Source: Odiellus spinosus (lineage: Eukaryota > Arthropoda > Arachnida > Opiliones > Phalangiidae). From it: 64,000 nucleotides of DNA. The stretch is from assembly GCA_963920705.1 (NCBI GenBank), contig OY987227.1, forward strand, positions 15,045,602 to 15,109,601. Reading direction: 5' to 3'. This document shows, piece by piece, positions 1 to 14,500 of the stretch. The position numbers and the translations under genes are program-made. The notes below the pieces were generated by a model, which searched no databases, had not been told where the DNA came from, and saw only the letters and a program-made list of their open reading frames with translations. Positions within the stretch are counted from its first letter, which is position 1; each line of letters begins with the position of its first letter.

Positions 1-1535
1 ACTATATGAAAAGAGGTTTTACTGGGTTAGTTTCTACTTTCTAGCCTTTGGTTGCGGTTGTAAGTTTAGTTGAAAATTCTATACATTGTATTTGGTAAAG
101 TAAGACCCAATTTATGGTGATTGGTAGCCCGGTATCAGCTAGTGCGTACGAAAAGATTTGACGCCACAAAAATATATCGAAGCGAAAACTAGTACAAGGT
201 AATATTTTACCCCCTTTATATAAAGATTTTTTTTAAAAAAACACAAAGAGAACACAAGCTCATTTGTGTTTCGTGGGAACGAAAAGAACCTTCGGTATAA
301 TATATGGGGCATCGATTTTTTTCAAAGTAAATATCTTCCCATTAATAAACGACGTTTTGGTTAGACTTTACGAGACGAGTTCACATTATATTTCAGCCAA
401 TAGGAGGGATTGAAAATACCTTTCGTCAACTTTTGATTAATTCATATCTATTGGGGATCTATTTGGTCTAATTGACGAATTCAGATGTAATTTAATTTGT
501 AGCATTTTTAACCTAATTAGATTTATTCCTCATTGGATAAGCCGATTTCTTTCTTATTCCATGGAAGCATATTGAAATTAAAAGTAAAACTGACGTCACA
601 CTATAGCTACTTTCACACTAGTGACTTTGAAAGCGTTTTGAATGTTCAAATTATCAATAATTATATTTGGTACAGTATTCTCAGTTTTAAAAATATCGAA
701 AACTATCTAACCGTCACGTTAGGCGATCATACTTCTGATCATATATTTTAAATCACAAACAAACGTTTGAGAGCCTCAATGCGAACAAAACGCATTAAAA
801 TGTTTTCGTCAATTCTATATTTATCGCTCATAAAGGTCACGCAACTGCCCATAAAACCTATAAAACCTATTGCATGATTTAAAGTTGCAGACGAAAACGC
901 CCCCGTTTTCGGTCAATATCAAGTTACACCATATTTAGGTTTCCACCCCTAAAATTAAAGCCTTAATTCATCAAAACTGATATGAATCAGCTTTTTTCAG
1001 AAATATAATTCTATATTGGTTATGACATTAATAATCACCGGGAGACTAAAGCGGAGAACAATACTTTGGAGACCCTATTAACTCGACAGATTTGCTTCGT
1101 AGTTAAGCCTACTTTCAGAGCAAGTTAAAAATTGAAGATTGTTTACTAAAAACATATCAGTATCAGATCTTTGAGTCAATTTTGGCTCCCTTTAGATGTT
1201 TCCCAACCGCGACCAGAAATTATCTTTGGGGATGCTTTCATTTGGAGGTAAAAATTGTTTTCAAATTAAATGTGGTATAACAACCCTTTAGTTAATTCGA
1301 CCTATTATGGAATCGATTGGAAATTATGTATATATCTTTTAAAGCCAAAGACATCGCGCTGATTGTTCAATAATTCATGGATGACCCAAATATATATATA
1401 GATTAGAGAACCAAACATATAAAGTTCTCGACGAAAATGTAAAAAATAAAACCACCAAAAAAAAAAAATAATAATAATAGACCGGAAGAAAACTCCGGAA
1501 AAAACGGATAAAAAATAAAATGAACGTTGGCTAAC
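1..1535 (-). other. CPEB intron 2 (partial), no further exon seen
   Basis: Sequence downstream (in gene sense) of CPEB coding exon 2, running off the left edge. It is AT-rich. I looked on the minus strand for the next CPEB exons (RRM1, RRM2, zinc finger) and saw none, so they should lie outside the window. A 17-nt piece at 1104-1120 (AAGCCTACTTTCAGAG) matches one terminus of the inverted-repeat element at 42,308-42,492 and may be a solo end of that family. A short A/AAT-rich microsatellite sits near 1455-1480. Confidence 0.6.
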
Positions 1536-1650
1536 CTTTATAGTGATCTTGGCTATCGGCTGTTCTCATAATATCGAGTAACTGTTGTTCCATCGGGAAA
1601 CGAATCGTATCCAGAGGGCTGGCGTTCATGTTACTAGTTAGAGGTCGTTC
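1536..1650 (-). CDS. CPEB2-4: CPEB2/3/4-type protein, coding exon 2 (115 nt)
   Basis: Minus-strand internal exon with acceptor CTTTATAG at 1651-1652 and donor AAG|GTTAG at 1535-1534. Translated in the phase left by exon 1 it gives 38 codons plus one base, ending in LLDIMRTADSQDHYK. This matches the conserved CPEB2-4 segment just before RRM1 (human CPEB4 has SSLIDIMRAENDTIKG at the same place), and the split glycine codon at the 3' junction agrees with the vertebrate exon border. The exon lies about 44 kb from coding exon 1, the only other exon of this gene seen. The donor is slightly weak (GTTAG rather than GTAAG). Identity rests on one short conserved motif plus exact phase, so confidence is high but not complete. 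Confidence 0.87.
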
Positions 1651-4600
1651 CTATAAAGAGACAGAAAAGAAAAAATTGATAAGTAATTGTTTTTATATAT
1701 AAAACATTCATTTAGAAAAATATGTATTGATTATTATTCTAATGGATTGCACTATTACAATAACAACACCAAAACTTCGCAGGAAATTATTCATTTTGAA
1801 ATAGAAAACTTTGAACTAATGGGTTAAAGATCAGAATTAATTGAAACTAATCTAATTTAGAGGGAATATTATAGAATTCATCTCAGTTTTCACGCGCTTC
1901 TTAAGATACAAATGTATGACACCCCCTCCATCGATATCTCTGTCTTTAAGTCGTGCATGGTTACTGGTTTGTCATTGGGCTCCTTCCTAAAATTATTGGG
2001 TTCATCCGTCAAGATTCAAATGCTACCCATCCCTCCAAGGTTTACATGTTTACAGAGCAGAGTAAAATACAAAAAACAATTTATATTGAGCTCCTGTATT
2101 GGTGTAACTAAAACTACAACAAGGTTCCAATAATTTCCATAATTATTTTGATAAAATCGTTTAAGAATAAGTGGTGAAACCGTTTAGGTCTACTTTTAAA
2201 GTTTAACAACTTAACCCCGATAAAAATCAAAACCCTTTACAATATAATTCGAGTGGACAGGACACAATATGTTACGTTGAACAGAACCCGGGGTTACGAT
2301 TACATCCCGGGGTTAAAAGATAGAAAACGAAAGAGTGCCCCTCCCCTCCCTTCATCTAGCCTTTGCTTGTCAGCTTCGATAAATTTCTCAGACCAACCGG
2401 TAGAAAAAGAAACGAAAAAGATAACCCGAGTCAAGTATTGGGGTGGGTGTAAAAGAACAAGCCTTCGCCCCGTTAAAGAGAGGTTGAAAAGGAAAATCTG
2501 GTAATTCTTAATTACCACACTATTATGAAGTTCAATTATACTTCATTACTAAACTAGATGTTTCGATAGTTTCATAAAAATAATTAAGATAATTTTACAC
2601 TCCCCTATTCCTTACAGATAATTAATCACCGTTTTCTTTTCACAATTAAACTCCTCCAGACTAAATATCATGGGACTATGAAATCTAAAAATTATATTAT
2701 CACATTGAATTTAAGTATTTGTTATTGATTTACGGGGTTGTTTTAATGTTAGTTGTATTTAGGATGAACATGTAGTCGATTGACTTCAGGGTGTACCTTT
2801 AATTTAATCGCATTAGTTTCGATTTAATCAATTTAAACGAAAACATTTCAATCGATAAATCAGGCTCTTATTAAGAGTATGTCCTTAATCAATCAGGGTG
2901 TAGTAAATTTTATCTAGCCAAGTCATAAATAGGGAATAAAATGTTAAAATTAAGCTTAGGTGCTTAAATTAAAGCACGCCTGTACAATTAAGTGTGTATA
3001 TTAAGAAAGAGTTAAAAAGATAAGTTCCCTGTCTTTCTTCCTTTAATCCTAAGATTGGCGGTACTCTTAAAACAGAGAATCGCGATGCCTAGCGAGTACA
3101 GGACGGTGTTGGGGATTAAAAAGGTCTCCTAAGAGGCGAGATGAAAGAAGCGGATAAATCAGAACGACACGCTTCATCAGACACGCTTCCACGGGCAACT
3201 ATAAAGGAGGAGGGGAATAGTGTTTGCTGCTTGAGAAAGAGGTCCTAGCCTTTAGCCTCCTTTCACCCCCAATAGTAACAAAAAGAGTTTGTTCGACCCA
3301 AGTGAGGCAATCGAGTTATGTTAGGGGAAAAGGGAAAAACTTCACGTTTCGTACATATAACTTCGGATAGCTTTAACAGTAAAGAATGTTCGAAGAGCGA
3401 ACCAATTGAGCTAATGAAGAAATGTAAGGGAAAAGGAAGAGAGTTCTATTTGACCTTATAACTTCTTCGGCTTCGTACACGTTATTTCCAGTAAGTTGAA
3501 CAGATTGCGAGGAAATGACAAGATTGTAAGAGAAGAGTATAGGTCTAATTACAAGGAAACGGTAACAATCGACCAATAAGATCGCGATTCAGCGCGAGAA
3601 GAGACGACTTAGATAACGCTTTTAGCGCAAGCGCATTGAGAAACTTTTGTTATACGATTAAAGGATCGGTCGCTCGGATAAAGGCAATCGCTAAATAGCT
3701 TCCCTAGTCGTATCGATAAGGTCGATGGCAGTCGCAATAATGAATCAAACGCGTCAATCGTTCCCAGGAAGTTCCCGAGGCGTTCGTTCATTGGGCAGTT
3801 AGCCATACAGAGTTTGTCCCACCTTAAGTTCGCAATACAGCCAAAGACTTACTCAGATTGTGCAAGATTAGTTTGCGAAACTAACCAAAGGGAAAGCGGT
3901 ATAATACAAGATGTTAAATATCATAGATATAAATATTAACGATAATTAAAACAGTAATGGGAATTTAAGATTCTCTAAAGTTCAACGCGCAAAAGCAAAG
4001 CGTATGCAGAAGGTAACGACTAATCATTTGAGATATTTACTCTTGTTAAAGAAAAGTTGGAAAATACTACCTTTCCCAATAAGATCTGACATTATATAAC
4101 AATCCGCCTTAGCTTTTGTTATTACGTACACTCGTGGAAGTAACGGTAAACCCGTTATTGTACACATTGCCCATTTCGAATGAATTACAACATCCAAGAC
4201 CTCCAAATCGACATATATCCGTTTCATATTAAGCCTACAGAGCTATCTAAGGTAATCCCTTTACAAAACACCAAATATATATTGCAGACGCGATCCTAAT
4301 AATAATTTCTGAACATTCGAGATGAAATCAACCTTAACACATTCACATATACTGCAAAGGATACGCTATTAGACGGTATCTTGCACTTTATCGATGATGT
4401 TGAGATTTTCAACCCTCTCCCCATTGTACCTCCCCCTGAGGATATATTACAGAGCGCGGAAATTGACCCTTTCGACCGAATTCGTAGGCATATAGCCACG
4501 CCTCGAAGTTTAAACGGGGTATAACGGCATCTTCTACGCACGCGCGAAATGCATTATCAAAGTCAGTGATCCTATGGGTCGTATAATCAATCCAAAATGG

Positions 4601-6011
4601 TCAATGAAGCTCGCCCGCGTTCTCGCCTTTAGGGTCATTTCACGCGTGAAGGAATATACCACCCCCTCTTTCCTCGTAGATTCTAGATGACCCCAAACCT
4701 TGTCCACAGTTCATGTATATACGTGGTCCATCGGGGAGGTCTCTCTCATCTCAAGCGTAACATTTGAATCAAGGGGACTTCTAACCTCCCCAGAAAATAT
4801 TGCCCTTTTTATATATACATTTACGGTTAGGTAGATTTAAAAAGGGAGACTGAAAAATAAATTAAAACAGTTGGTTATTGCACAATCCACGTTCTTTTTC
4901 CTCTAAATTAAGAGTGGAATTGCTAGTAGTTTTTAAAGTATTTGTTATCCAATGCACTCAGATTCATAATAAACTATTTTAGAAGATATTCGTCAATTAA
5001 AAAGCTCGGAAAGGCAAGATTTAGAATTAAACTCCTTTAAAACTAAAATTAACGGCTGGGAAAATTAATAAATTATTCTTTATCTAATAACAGCAGCTTG
5101 ATACATTATTTTAAGAAACAAAAAAATAAAAAATAAAAGTTCAAGAAATTCAAACCTGGAAAGCCTATTAGTTTAAAATTAAGTTATGATGAACTTTGAC
5201 CCCTTTTCCTGTTAATTATCCTTGCTAAGACCCATTATACGCAATCATTTATGAACAATCATCGCTCATAAATGAAACTTCGCGATAATAAACAAGTTTC
5301 TTAAAATTCTCGTGTCCTACACTTTTCTTAAAGCTATATGCGAGTCCAATTTACAATTAAATGTTTTGACATATCATTTCATCCTCCCTTTAAACGAATC
5401 AAGTACCGGTACTGGTGATATATGATCGATATAAAGAGGGGATATCTAACAGTTCTTGCGTCAAATCAAATAGAAAAATATAAGATATGGGAATATAAAG
5501 TATCAGAAACTAATAGTTAACAAGAAATCCGTCAGGGGTGAGGGGTTGATCACTCCACGCAATCTTTGTACAAGCCTTTAGCCTTGACTGCACTTAAGTG
5601 ATCTAGTTTATAGAAGTAGCCTCATTTTCCCTTCTCTCTCAAGTCTTTTTTCTCTGATAGAAAGTTCCCAACGCGGGCAAAACTAAAAGAATGATTTCTG
5701 GCTTACTATTTATTTCTTATAGAAACTTATGGTTTGAACAAAATTTACATATCAAACATAAGAGTTTTCGTCGTGGTAACATTTTTATTCCCAAAGGAGG
5801 ATGGTGATATTTGAGATATAATTTATCAGAAAGCAGGGAGCATTATTTTTGGCAGATAGTGTTAGTAAGTTAAAAATTTACTCAAAACAGCGTTGTAATT
5901 TGAAAGAAAACGTTGGAAGCTGATATAGATATTATTATTATTATTATTAGAATATTTTTTTTTAAAAAAAGGGGTAGATTTATTTCAAAATCACTATAAT
6001 CTATATCTTAT

Positions 6012-6293
6012 CAAGGAGGATCAGAGAAGGAGAGGAAATGTGGGGCTGCGTTGAGTTAGAGAGAGAAGAGCCAACCTCCCACTCGGGTGGAAAGGGGGGG
6101 ATAGGAAATTCTCGAGGTAAACTGTTGTCACGTGGTCGCTAGCTAGCGCGTCTCATAAAGGATTCGTTTTACCCACGCGACAACATTTTACCACGAAACG
6201 TCTCTACCCCCGTTCTCCCAGAGTGGGAGTTTAGGCCGACGCAGTAGGAACCGCGCCGTCCCCACATTTCCTCTCCTTCTCTGATCCTCCTTG
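6012..6293. mobile_element. MITE, hAT-like, 34-bp perfect terminal inverted repeats
   Basis: The left end CAAGGAGGATCAGAGAAGGA... (6012-6045) is repeated in exact inverted form at the right end (6260-6293), 34 bp without mismatch. The element is flanked by ATCTTAT at 6005-6011 and 6294-6300. If the ambiguous terminal C is counted as target, the duplication becomes ATCTTATC (8 bp). An 8-bp target duplication and a CA(A/G)G-type terminus fit the hAT superfamily. The 210-bp interior has no ORF of note and is more GC-rich than its surroundings. The perfect arms suggest recent insertion. Confidence 0.85.
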
Positions 6294-8808
6294 ATCTTAT
6301 CTTATATCTACAATCTTAATGAGTAGGAGTTAAAAATGTATTTAAATTCGAAGAAAAGTCTTAAGTTTCAAATTATCCAGACAAAAGAAAATAAAATATA
6401 AATATTTTGATTAGAGACCTAATGATTGCATTGATATAATTTTTGAAACAATTACTTACAATTAAATTACGTAATTAACAAGATAAAAGATAAAATATCA
6501 AAACTGAATTCAAGTTATCTTAACCCGATGATTAGCTTAATTCGAGAAGGGTTTTAAACAACCCTGATTCATCTAAGTAAACGAAACTAATTTTTCGTTT
6601 AATCTATTAAAAAATATTTCTTCTTTACCGTCCCTTTAAAACCCATTAAAATTGTACATCGTATATTAGCCAGGATATTTGAGATTATATATAAAGATTA
6701 TGCAGAGGAAGCCCGAACTTATACTAAAGCAACTCAATCTATAGTTGTCTAGAAGTTTCGGTAATCAAGACGATAGGGTGAGAACAAATGAAGAGTTTGG
6801 GGAAACTCGGAAGCTAACATACAAACTTGTAAGAAAAATAAAAAAAAGTGGGAGAAAGAGAGAGAGGAGGGAGAAAGATGAAGAGGATTGGGGAAACTCA
6901 AGATGAAGCAATTTTCATATATAAAACAGTCTACCTTGGGAAATTTTAAATAGACCCGACGTACTTTTAACGCTCGCCCCGTCGTTCAATCCGATCGAGA
7001 CAGTTTCAGTTGGTTAAAACTACTTTTAAAGCCCTAAGAGATTTAATATCGCGTATTATTTCGCCGCAGTTTTCGTTACTTAGCGAACTGATCTTGAACT
7101 TGGTTACATAAATCGGTATAATAGGGGAAGGTCTGGGTCAGTATGCCAATATATTTTAAAACGGGATGTCAAAATAACTTCACACTACGAGATCGGAGAT
7201 ATTCTAGATCTTCGAGCCTTCCCAAACGGTCTTAAGTTGACAGTAATCTCGAAAATAAATACTACAGTTCGAGAGGAAATTGTAAAGAAACGAAACCTGA
7301 CGCGGAATGATACGCGATGTTTAAACAATATAGGGATAAAAGCAGTTTTTACAAACTTCTCGCGAACAATATTTTTGGCATACAATCTTATTTGGTATTA
7401 AAAAGGTTGTTGTAAATTGATTTAAAAATACGTTTTATCCCAAATATTTCGCGATAATTGGAAGGTTTTAAATTTAAATATGGATAAAAACTCTTGATTA
7501 GTTTAATTTATCATTAACACTAAAAAAAGCTTCCAAAGCGATGAAATATAATTTTTTTCTAATGGTTTTTTGGGTACTTTGGTTAATTTCAAGAATGGTA
7601 GTGATTATATCGAATGGAGTGAGCATGAAATTCACTGGTAAAGCTCGAGTCTAGACTCTAGACGAGGGATCCTAAAACCGTCTAGAATCGAATCATAACT
7701 CCTTTAGACTATCCAACAGATTCAGGCTGAGAGTTTAAAAGAGCGTATAGAAACTGGCGAACAACAGTCTGCCAGACTTTTACGGCTTTCGTCTGCATAC
7801 ATTCCCCAACAACTACTATTTTTCATTCGAAGAATATACCCTTCTTAGAGGAAGGGAGATCATGTTTTTCCCCATTTACATTCAAAAGCCTTGGAACTGA
7901 CTTTGATCGTGTTATTTTCTTACGGTGAAATATCGGCGTACGTTTCTTAAGTTACTCAATACGGTATATTTCAAGGGCAGAGTTTAATATTAATAATGGT
8001 AGAGGAACTAAAATTATATGGTTACCTTATCTTTGTGATAATTAGGGTTGATTATTAAACTATAAATTGAAGTAAGATTATATTTAATTACAACTTATAG
8101 CGTTACTCATCAACTTGGCTTGATTTGGTACCAAACGGACTTTTCCAATTACTGATTTCCTGACATACATTAAAACTATACGGGATAAAAATATTTGGAC
8201 AAAAAATGTCTCAATTTATAAACTTGTATTCTATACCTGTAGAACCATTTTCTAATACAAGAACTTTCTCATGAACTTCGGCGAAACTTTCCTAATTTCA
8301 TACGCTAGAAATAGGCCCGATTATAAACAAAATGCGTGTTTGGGGCGACCACCATGAATCTAAAAAGAATTTAATGAACTCCATCAATCTTCGAAAATTA
8401 GCTTCAAGACAGAACAAACTTTTCCCCCTCCCTCCCCATCCCTAAGCCATAAAACGTAGAAGTGCAGCATATTTGAACTTGGCATTCACTCTAATATAGA
8501 TAAAGAGATTCAGCTTGAATTGCAGTCTGAGTTGAGACGGACTTCGGGCGATGACTTATACCAGTTAAGGGGCTAGACGACTAAAAACAGAAAAGGGTGT
8601 AGTTTTGGGGCTCTATCACACTTTTGACCGTTTTGATCCCCTTTTATAAGTCAGAAAATATCATATTGCCGCGTCGACGCCTATACGTTTAAAACACTGA
8701 TATATCTTTTACGAGGCGGTTGTCTAGCGGACTAGATCCTTTTCAAAGGAGGGTGGAAAGTAAAATTAAGAAATTTTCAATCTATATATGCAAGTACCCA
8801 ATTTATTT

Positions 8809-8822
8809 GGGGGGGGGGGGGG
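8809..8822. repeat. Poly-G tract (14 G)
   Basis: Uninterrupted run of 14 G inside the CPEB intron (poly-C on the transcribed sense strand). It is a likely site of length error in sequencing. Confidence 0.95.
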
Positions 8823-11185
8823 AACTAATTGATTCTGTCTCATATTTCGCAAGAAAATTAAATGAAACTTAACTACACCGTTAAGATTTAAAATATGTAT
8901 GCCTCTATGCGCTAGAAAAATTACATGAGCCTGTAAACGAAAATACTTCATAATAGGCATCTGCAAAATGTTTGAAAACAATATCTAACGTCACTAGAGT
9001 TCCAAAATAACCGTTATTTTGGATATAGGTGAATTACGCGGTAATTTACCAGTTTTTATTAAATGATTTCCATTTGAATTTCAGCTATTTTAAATGAGGA
9101 ATTCTCCTTCGTGTGGCTATTATAGAGTCACGTGATATGGTTGCTTTCGCGTGGATATCTTTCGTGAAAGTACTTGATCCAGAAGTTAGTACTTATTATA
9201 TTGTTAAAATACCATTTTCCCTTTCCACCCTCGCTTAAACATCATCTTCAGCAAACATATCCATTTATATAACAAATATATCCAAAAATTCACTTCCTAT
9301 CTATCTGGATTCAACTGTCTGGAGTTATATACGGAATATAAAGCACGAACTTAAGCCTCTTTCATACTGATAAAAGCTCTTCGTTTTGCGATATCGAAAA
9401 CGATTTTGCCCAGAAGTATACGAACGGGGCTTTAGTCTTTAAGTACATTTCTCTTGGTTTTGACGTTCAGACACCGACTAGCCCACTTTAACATATACTA
9501 GCAGAATTAATTTAAACCGAGAAGCAGTTAACTTTTCGAGGAAATCATTAATTTCAAAAAGGGAAAGAGAGAAGTGGGTGTGTAGGGTGATAGGGAAGAG
9601 AATTTTGGGAAAATTTAGGTCTTCCTCTAAATTAAATAGGTCAGATTTTCGCCAACACGTCTGGTGGATTTGGTGGTAAATGTCTCATTAACTCGAAACG
9701 CGTAAAGAAACTACATATGGAGCTTTTAAGAATTAAAGAGAGGGTGGAAACCAATTAAATTTACGCGGAGAACAGGAAGTAGTTACGTAGTCTCTCCCTT
9801 AAATTCAGGCAAATAGAACCAGACGGAAGAGGATTTTTCTTTTGGAGATTTGCCCAGAACATTTTTGGAATAGTTCGTTATTTTTGACACCAATTAATAG
9901 CAAACAAGAAATCGGGATAGTTTTCAAACGCAACTTCTATCAGTACAAATCTCGCCAATTGCCCACATTTAAATAGTTTAGAGGCGTTTCCCTATCCTGA
10001 AATATTATCAACGTGCTCATTGGCTAGTTAAACATTTCGCTAAAGAAATAGCACCGTGACGTAACCCCACTCTGCTTTATTTATTTAGTGTGTAAAAGTC
10101 GGGAAAAAAATATTTGAGCCTGTAGACGTGTTCTAACCATAGTACTTTGGTGTCTGGGATGAAGCTGTCCTTGAAGGCTGATATGATCAGCTGTGTTTGA
10201 GAAAAATCTCACAAAAATTATATTTGGCAATCATTCTAAGTCCTAGAAGAAACCCACGATTGTCTTGAAGTATAATCGAAATAAAGACCCCAAAAGTTAT
10301 ATCATAGATGACATGCAGTAGGAAAAATTCCGTTATTAGCAGAGAAAAGTCCGTTTCAAAGAATTAAGCATCCCGCTATGTTATAAAACAATTCATTAAA
10401 AAAACTTCTGCTGAGGAGTTGTTTTCTTTCAACCCAATTGAAATTATAAATATGGAAATATTATAATTTAATAATTTATTTTAAAAATACTTTAATTTCA
10501 TCACCATGGTCAATAAGTTTTGTATAAAAGAAAGCAGCGTTTAAAAAAAAGTTACGTTTTACTTAATATATCAGGCCGCTTTAAATTAATAATATAATTT
10601 TTAACACACTATAATGCTAGTTTAAGGGAACTAATAGATATATCTATAATATAGTTCTGCAAAGCCTATTTCAAGGGAGAGCTTGACAAATCCCCACGAA
10701 TACATATATGCCTTTAGACCAATCCCCAGATAAACAAGACTTCATCCATATTTCAAAGAGCAAACAGAAGTTGTATAGGAGGGTATTTAGATTTTCAGAG
10801 TCTCCGATATTATCACAATGAATATTTCAATACTCTAAAGCCGCTCGCGCGTGTGGGATTATAAAGAGAGGGGTTTGACGGAGAATCAGAAATTAATAAA
10901 AACCCAAAAGAGACGAGTGATCCGCGGTCTTATAGAGAGGTTACTATGACAACCACGTTCACCGCGATAAGGCGAGATATATTCACCAGACCAGCCTATC
11001 AACGGAAAGCCAGCGACAAGGCTTATTAGACGATGCCCTCTAAGAGCGTAAAGCGAGAACGCGTTGAAATCCGCACTCTTTGATCAACGAACTTCGAGTA
11101 ATGAAAGGGATGTTAGTGAAAGCGTTAAAACATGGAAAATTCAAGCCCTCATAGCTTTTAGACTGTTGTTACATATATGTCGACG

Positions 11186-11575
11186 AAAACTACAATTTGT
11201 TCAACATATTTCAGGCAATGAAGGGAGATTAGTGTAAAGGAGCAAAGCCCGATAAACTTTAGTTCTGAGAGCAACAGCCTGGAACCCGTTGTTTCAAATA
11301 CGTTTAACCCGTGATTAAAACTACAATTTGTTCAATATATTTCAAGCAATGAAACGAGTTTAAAGGATAGGAGCATAGCCCGATAAACTTGAGTATTGAG
11401 AGTAACAGCTTGGAGCCCGTTGCTTCAAATATGATGAAGCTATAAGAGGTAAACTACAATTTGTTCAATATATTTGGGACAATGAAGATATACGCTACTG
11501 AAGGAAGAGAACCGGGAACTTCGTAATAAATCATACATCAGCTTGAAAATCGTTGCTTCAAATACGTTAAACGAA
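11186..11575. repeat. Three diverged tandem copies of a ~131-bp unit
   Basis: Copies begin at about 11,186, 11,317 and 11,450, each opening with (A)AAACTACAATTTGTTCAA and an AATGAA box some 30 nt later. Copies 1 and 2 also share an AGCCCGATAAACTT box. Each copy ends with a GTTG(T/C)TTCAAATA box. Copies 1 and 2 are clearly closer to each other; copy 3 is decayed in its middle. No long ORF runs through the array. Confidence 0.75.
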
Positions 11576-14500
11576 CTGTATCCATCTGTAGCGGCTCTTT
11601 TATTAGTAAAGTTTCATAGGCGCGTCCAACCCCGAGATTAGTTATCGAGGCCGGAAGAGAGAGCGAGAGATTTACAGAGAAGAGAATTTGAGCTCTTTGA
11701 TGCCGGGCTGAAATATTAACCACTTTCTCTCCCTATATCTTACGGAGAAAGCGTAGCAAAGCGCGTACTCTGATTTTGGTAATTAAGAGTGTTCAGTTAA
11801 CTGATGAAGAAGATTCTATAGACATTTAAAATTAAGAATGAGATGAAACTTTTCTTAAATCCAAACCAAACAGTAAGAATACAAAGGAATATATACTGAA
11901 ATTTTAAACTAAAAAACTCCCCTTCAATTTTAAAGCAGATTGTAAAAAAATTAATAGCTTTCGCTATAAATTTTGAATGAAAACAGAATATATTAAAGTT
12001 ATGGTAGTTATATTTTAACTTCTACCAACCTTGCAATTAACCTTTGGGTTTTTTTTAATGAAAGCATATCTTAAAGTCTCTTTAATAAAAATTATAATTT
12101 GAACCGTATCCATTTTCCCGACCATCGTTTATAGGGGCTCCAATCAGAATTCGTGATCTATAGCGTATAGCTCGTTATAAAATTTAAACCACCAACTACA
12201 ATAGATCGCCGCAAATGATTGGTTCAGAGATTCGATGAGCCATAACGCGTCAATCAGATATCTTGCTAATTAAGATAAATTTTCATCTAATTATTTGATA
12301 CCAATATACAGGTATGACTGAGACGCGTGTTATATAAATCTTCAAACAGTTTTACTGACAGTAGGATGAGATTCGAGCCTTTTCGTTAGGATATGGAATA
12401 GTTTTGGAGATTATACAAAAGGCCCGAAAGGTAGATATAGAAGAGGAGTATAGGAGGGAGAAGGTGAATACCGACATTCGATGAAAGACGAGAAACGGAG
12501 AAAAGAAAATAAGGAGGCGAAAGCTTCAAAAGCTTAACATTTCGAATTCGGAGCCCAGAGTTCCGAACTAAATATATAAAGGAAAAGAGCCGAAACAGAG
12601 TGAAAGATAAGAGCATTCCCAAGCGAACTCATTTCCAAGTCTTCCGAAATTAGAGCAGTTTACTTTGAAAACTCGCTTTGATCCTAGATTCTACACGGAC
12701 AAACAGGAATTTCCCTAATAATATTTGTTTCGTATAATATTGAGAGAAACGCTTGCAATCTAATATGTATAGACAGTTATAGACCTAAAGAATCTTGGAT
12801 ATTTGTTAAGTTTATCCTTTGTAAATGTTTCGACCAAATATTAAATCAGATATATGCTCTGAATTTGATACAAAAGCCTAGAAATTACAAGCTATATTAA
12901 ATTTATTTTCCAAATAATGACTTTTGTACTAAACTGAAAACTACCCATTGGGGGTTATAATATATTCATGAAAGACTTGTAGACATATGAGGAGAATTAT
13001 CTGCAAAATTAAACAGTGGTAATATTTAGCTTCAGGTTTCAATGGTGGGTACAAAGGTATAATGCGTTTCTTCGAGAATTTTTTAAATAATATGCTTGTA
13101 AGACTACTTGCGCAGTGATTGTAGAAGCATGCAAGAGTTAAGGAAAGAAAACAGCAATTGAAGGTAAAATCCCTTACTCAATATAATACCCATAATTACA
13201 ATTTCCACCTAATGGAATGGCTTGGCCACCAAATTAAATACAATTCATCTTTTGCGTTTATTTTGACCCCTCCAAAGGGGGTAGGCAACCACAGAATCAG
13301 ACAAGCAAAAGGGAATGAAACATTGCCATCACTGCGCATGACCTCATCATCCCCTTTTACAGTGAAATATGTCTATAAAAAAATCAGGCACTCTGCAACT
13401 ATTCATTCATAACCTGGTTGCAATGCCAGCAGAAAGTATATATTGTAGAATTTTCTTTTACAATCTCAAATAAAGCATCTGGGTGGGTTTATCACGAGAT
13501 CCTAGTTCCCCCCTACAACACTTTTTTCCTCTTTTTATCCCGTCTTTATTTTTACGATTTTAAGAGACGAGGCTTCGGAATTTAGTTATCCCTCATTCTT
13601 TTCCTCTCTTTTTTTAATTTTGTTTCTGGAAAAGATCCAAAAAGGAACCATGGCAGATTGTGAAGTCCGATTCAGTTAGAATCTTCAGCACTCGCAACTT
13701 CTATTTCTACGATATTTAGTTTCTTAGAGATACGGGAGACGTTATAAGTTTGTTTACCGTTGAAAACTCAATTTGCTTACGACCGTAGTTTCTTTTCAAA
13801 GTTCCTATACATTGACATTCTTTACACCCAAATCCCTCTTATGCCCTGTCGCCGCAAAACTAAAACGTCCACGTTTTAGAACGTGGATTATCTTCTAAAA
13901 CAGAAAGGACTTGATGAGGGAAAAAAAGGTATTAGTGTTAGGTATATGTAGAATTTCTAGCGGCACTTCTGTTGTTTTGTTTATCCTCTATATACCCTTT
14001 TTGAAGGGGAAAATTTTAAATCAAGACGAAAATCTTGAAACTTTAGATTACAGAGATCTTGAATTTTCCTTCTACAAGTTTGAAGCGAAAAATTGGATGC
14101 TCATCCCAAAAACGTCAGAAGAATTCTTTTAAATTAAAACTTTTTCCCCTCAAAAATGTATCAGAACCACCAACTTCGGCATAAATTTATAACACTTTTG
14201 GATCATGTTATCAAATAAACTTAAATCAATTAAAATACTACTTGTGAAAACAAATCGGAAATGAAAATAAAACAATTTTTATATTTAACGTTGATAATAC
14301 TAATGAGTTTCTTAAAAACGTCGCTAGTTGGCGAGAGTGAGAACACTAAAATTAAGATAAATATGCATTGTAGAAAGGCTTAATTGAGCTGTTCGGTTCA
14401 TCTGATAGGTCCAATTTTAAACATAACGTAATTAAAACTTAACCGAATGTCTAGAAATTCATTTAAAATACCAATAAAAATGTACAATAATTGATTAAAA

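Noticed and set aside
3160..3200. Hammerhead-like CTGATGA on the minus strand in the CPEB intron
   Set aside because: No GAAA and no matching stem II follow, so the catalytic core is absent. I also could not find an HDV-like fold by eye, which does not exclude one.
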